From positions 868,001 to 932,000 of the forward strand of contig CAVVYW010000006.1 in the NCBI GenBank assembly GCA_963752605.1: a DNA stretch of 64,000 bases, given 5' to 3'. The notes beneath the pieces were generated by a model. The model saw only the letters and a program-made list of their open reading frames with translations. It did no database searches and had not been told where the DNA came from. Origin of the DNA: CAVVYW01 sp963752605 (lineage in GTDB: Bacteria > Actinomycetota > Thermoleophilia > Solirubrobacterales > 70-9). A program made the translations under genes and the position numbers. Shown piece by piece: positions 62,150 to 64,000 of the stretch; position 1 is the stretch's first letter, and the number at the start of each line of letters is the position of its first letter.

Positions 62150-63444
62150 TCACAGCCAGTTCGGCACCAGCAGCCTCGGCAGCAGCAGCACGGTGGACGG
62201 CATCAGCGCGCACAGCACGATGACGACCAGCAGCGGCAGCATCATCAGATGCAGCAGCTTCTGGATGCGCATCATCGGCACGCCGGCCACCGCGCAGGCG
62301 GTCATCGCGCACATGCCGAGCGGCGGCGTCAGCAGGCCGAACGACTGCGTCATCACGACGATCACGCCGAGGTGCACCGGATGGATGCCGACCTCGACGG
62401 CGAGCGGATGGATGATCGGCACGAAGATCAGGATCGCCGGCAGCGCGTCCATGAACGTGCCGAGCACCACGTTGACGAACACGATCAGCAGCATGATGAC
62501 GAGCTTGTCGCGCGTGAACGAGGATGAAGTCGCTGACCATGCCGGGCACCTGGTAGAACGCGAGCAGCCAGCCGAAGATCGACGCGGCGCCCAGGCAGAA
62601 CAGGACCTGCGAGAACTGCACGACCGTCTCGCCGAACAGCTTCGGCAGCGCGCGCCAGCGCAGGCTGCGGAACACGACCAGCGTGACGAACAGCGCGTAC
62701 ACGGCGGCGACCGACGGCCGACTCGGTCGGCGTGAACACGCCGCCGACCATGCCGACGACGATGATCACCGGCACGCCGAGCGGCCACGCCGCGGCCTTG
62801 AAGCCGTCCCACACCGCGCGCATGCCGAGGAAATGCGGATGCTCGCGCGGGAAGTCGTACTTCAGCGCGAAGAAATGCGACTGCACCATCAGCGACAGGC
62901 CCATCAGCATGCCGGGCAGGATGCCGCCGATCAGCAGCGCGCCGATCGACACGCCCGCCGTCGCGCCGTAGATCACCATCAGGATCGACGGCGGGATCAC
63001 CGCGCCCATCGTCGACGTGCACGCGGTCAGGCACACGGCGAAGCGCTCGTCGTAGCCGCGCCGTTTCATCGCCGGGCAGAAGATCGTGCCGATCGCCGCG
63101 GCATCCGCCGTGCTGCTGCCCGAGATGCCGGAGATGAACATGCCGACGACGACATTCACGTGCGCGAGGCCGCCGCGGAAGTGGCCGACGAGCGCCATCG
63201 CGAGCTTGACCAGGCGTTCCGAGATGCCGCCGTCGTTCATCACGTTGCCGGCGAGGAAAAAGAACGGCAGCGCGAGCAGCGTGAACGCGTTGATGCCGGT
63301 GAACATCTGCTGGACCATGACCATCGTCGGCAGGTCGGCGATCCAGATGACGAGCAGCGAGCACAGCAGCAGCGCGAACGAGATCGGGACGCCGACGAGC
63401 AGCGCCAGCGTCAGCGAGACCAGCAGCACCGTCAGCGGATGCAT
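62150..63444 (-). CDS. dctM: TRAP transporter large permease DctM, frameshifted
   Basis: Twelve-helix sodium-coupled permease subunit of a TRAP importer. N-terminal part from ATG 63444 (MHPLTVLLVSLTLALLVGVP; GISGSSTADAAAIGTIFCPA; GAVIPPSILMVIYGATAGVS) is one frame; breaks near 62725 and 62520 move the rest (FCLGAASIFGWLLAFYQVPG; SFGLLTPPLGMCAMTACAVA) to the stop at 62150. ATG overlaps the dctQ stop (TGATG). With the DSD1-type enzyme downstream, a hydroxy-amino-acid or related substrate is possible. Confidence 0.85.
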
Positions 63445-63958
63445 CAGCGCTCGCCCGGTGCAGGATGCTGCCGGCAGTCGCGCACGAGGTCCGGCACGAT
63501 GGCCAGCAGCATCAGCAGCGCCGAGACGGGGATGATGATCGTGGGCACGAACAGCGTGATGCCGAGCGCCGGCGACATGCGCTGCAGGCTCAGCACCGAG
63601 AACTGCCACCCGTAGACGAGCATGACCACCGACGATGACGAGCATCGAGAGGTCGACGACCAGCCCGCGCAGACCTGCGGCGCGGCCGCGCAAGCGGTCC
63701 TCGAAAGACGTCGAACGCGAAGTGCGTGCGCCGCCACGACGTGATGGCCGCGCCGATGAACACGCACCAGATGAACGCGAACAGCGACAGCTCCTCGCCC
63801 CAGAGGAACGAGGTGGCGAAGACGTAGCGCAGGACGACCTGGATGAAGACGCCGAGCGTGATGAACGCCAGCAGCCCGGCAAGCAGGAGCAGCAGGACGC
63901 GTTCCAGCCTGCCGAGCAACGCTCTCCACGCGTCTACTTCGCCGTGCGCGCGCACCAT
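63444..63958 (-). CDS. dctQ: TRAP transporter small permease DctQ, frameshifted; window end
   Basis: Four-helix small membrane subunit. Helices seen: LLLLAGLLAFITLGVFIQVV, FLWGEELSLFAFIWCVFIGA, SMLVIVGG region and GITLFVPTIIIPVSALLMLL; breaks near 63705 and 63625. ATG 63958 is a provisional start, because the frame is open to the window end (LAKELKAADLLEMVRA), which may be the tail of an upstream gene such as dctP. Confidence 0.75.
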
Positions 63959-64000
63959 CTCGAGCAGGTCGGCGGCCTTCAGCTCCTTCGCGAGCTCGTC

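Overview
The window is GC-rich DNA from a Gram-negative proteobacterium, most likely a betaproteobacterium of the Burkholderiales. The pointers are a complete System I cytochrome c maturation operon, a Bug-type tricarboxylate receptor, type 1 GshA, a DUF3182 gene, lipoproteins and TRAP transport. Order and genus are inference: there is no rRNA gene, and I found no tRNA, CRISPR array, prophage or insertion sequence.

Layout. 0.15-7.0 kb: ccmABCDEFGHI, almost all with 1-4 bp start/stop overlaps, then a DMT exporter and alanine dehydrogenase. 9.4-17.9 kb: small envelope and regulatory genes (MBL-fold/TetR pair, DD-peptidase, LysR/GST pair, HxlR with a divergent membrane protein, Bug receptor), several with clear palindromic operators. 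17.9-25 kb: a periplasmic binding protein followed by a GGDEF-EAL sensor, then a large LuxR-type ATPase regulator with a DUF4242 gene. 25-30.4 kb: NAD-isocitrate-dehydrogenase-like enzyme, an AraC-type sensor domain without a DNA-binding half, an NTF2-like gene behind a MerR-type promoter, and an arsenic operon arsR-arsI-arsC-aquaglyceroporin next to a merR gene. 30.6-37.9 kb: beta-helix lipoprotein, a SET-domain gene divergent from a lysine-rich histone-H1-like gene, homospermidine synthase divergent from an amine oxidase, a CBS protein and a SagB-type dehydrogenase. 38-44.6 kb: cobalt-type nitrile hydratase (alpha, beta, accessory), alpha/beta hydrolase with DUF3182, a receiver protein, gshA, and an isochorismatase-fold protein. 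44.6-50.2 kb: a VapBC-like pair and a four-gene cluster (binding protein, TelA, binding protein-VWA lipoprotein, XpaC-like) whose spacers hold multi-hairpin repeats. 50.3-64 kb: branched-chain keto-acid dehydrogenase E1alpha/E1beta/E2, class I aldolase with a Crp/Fnr gene, HtrA-like lipoprotein protease, two SDRs, a GFA protein, a peptidase M20 remnant, a DSD1-type PLP enzyme and a TRAP permease pair.

Data quality. Many clearly conserved genes read in two or more frames with family-like sequence on both sides of each break. The breaks are sparse before 32 kb and dense after 50 kb (about six in the E2 gene alone), which looks more like uncorrected indels near a contig end than real gene decay. 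The M20 remnant at 60.0-60.7 kb is different: it lacks both ends and looks truly broken. Coordinates of frameshifted genes span the inferred whole gene.

Best leads for new biology: the TelA/VWA/XpaC/binding-protein cluster and its co-varying hairpin repeats, the SET/H1-like divergent pair, the binding protein-GGDEF/EAL pair, and the MerR-type promoter of the NTF2-like gene.
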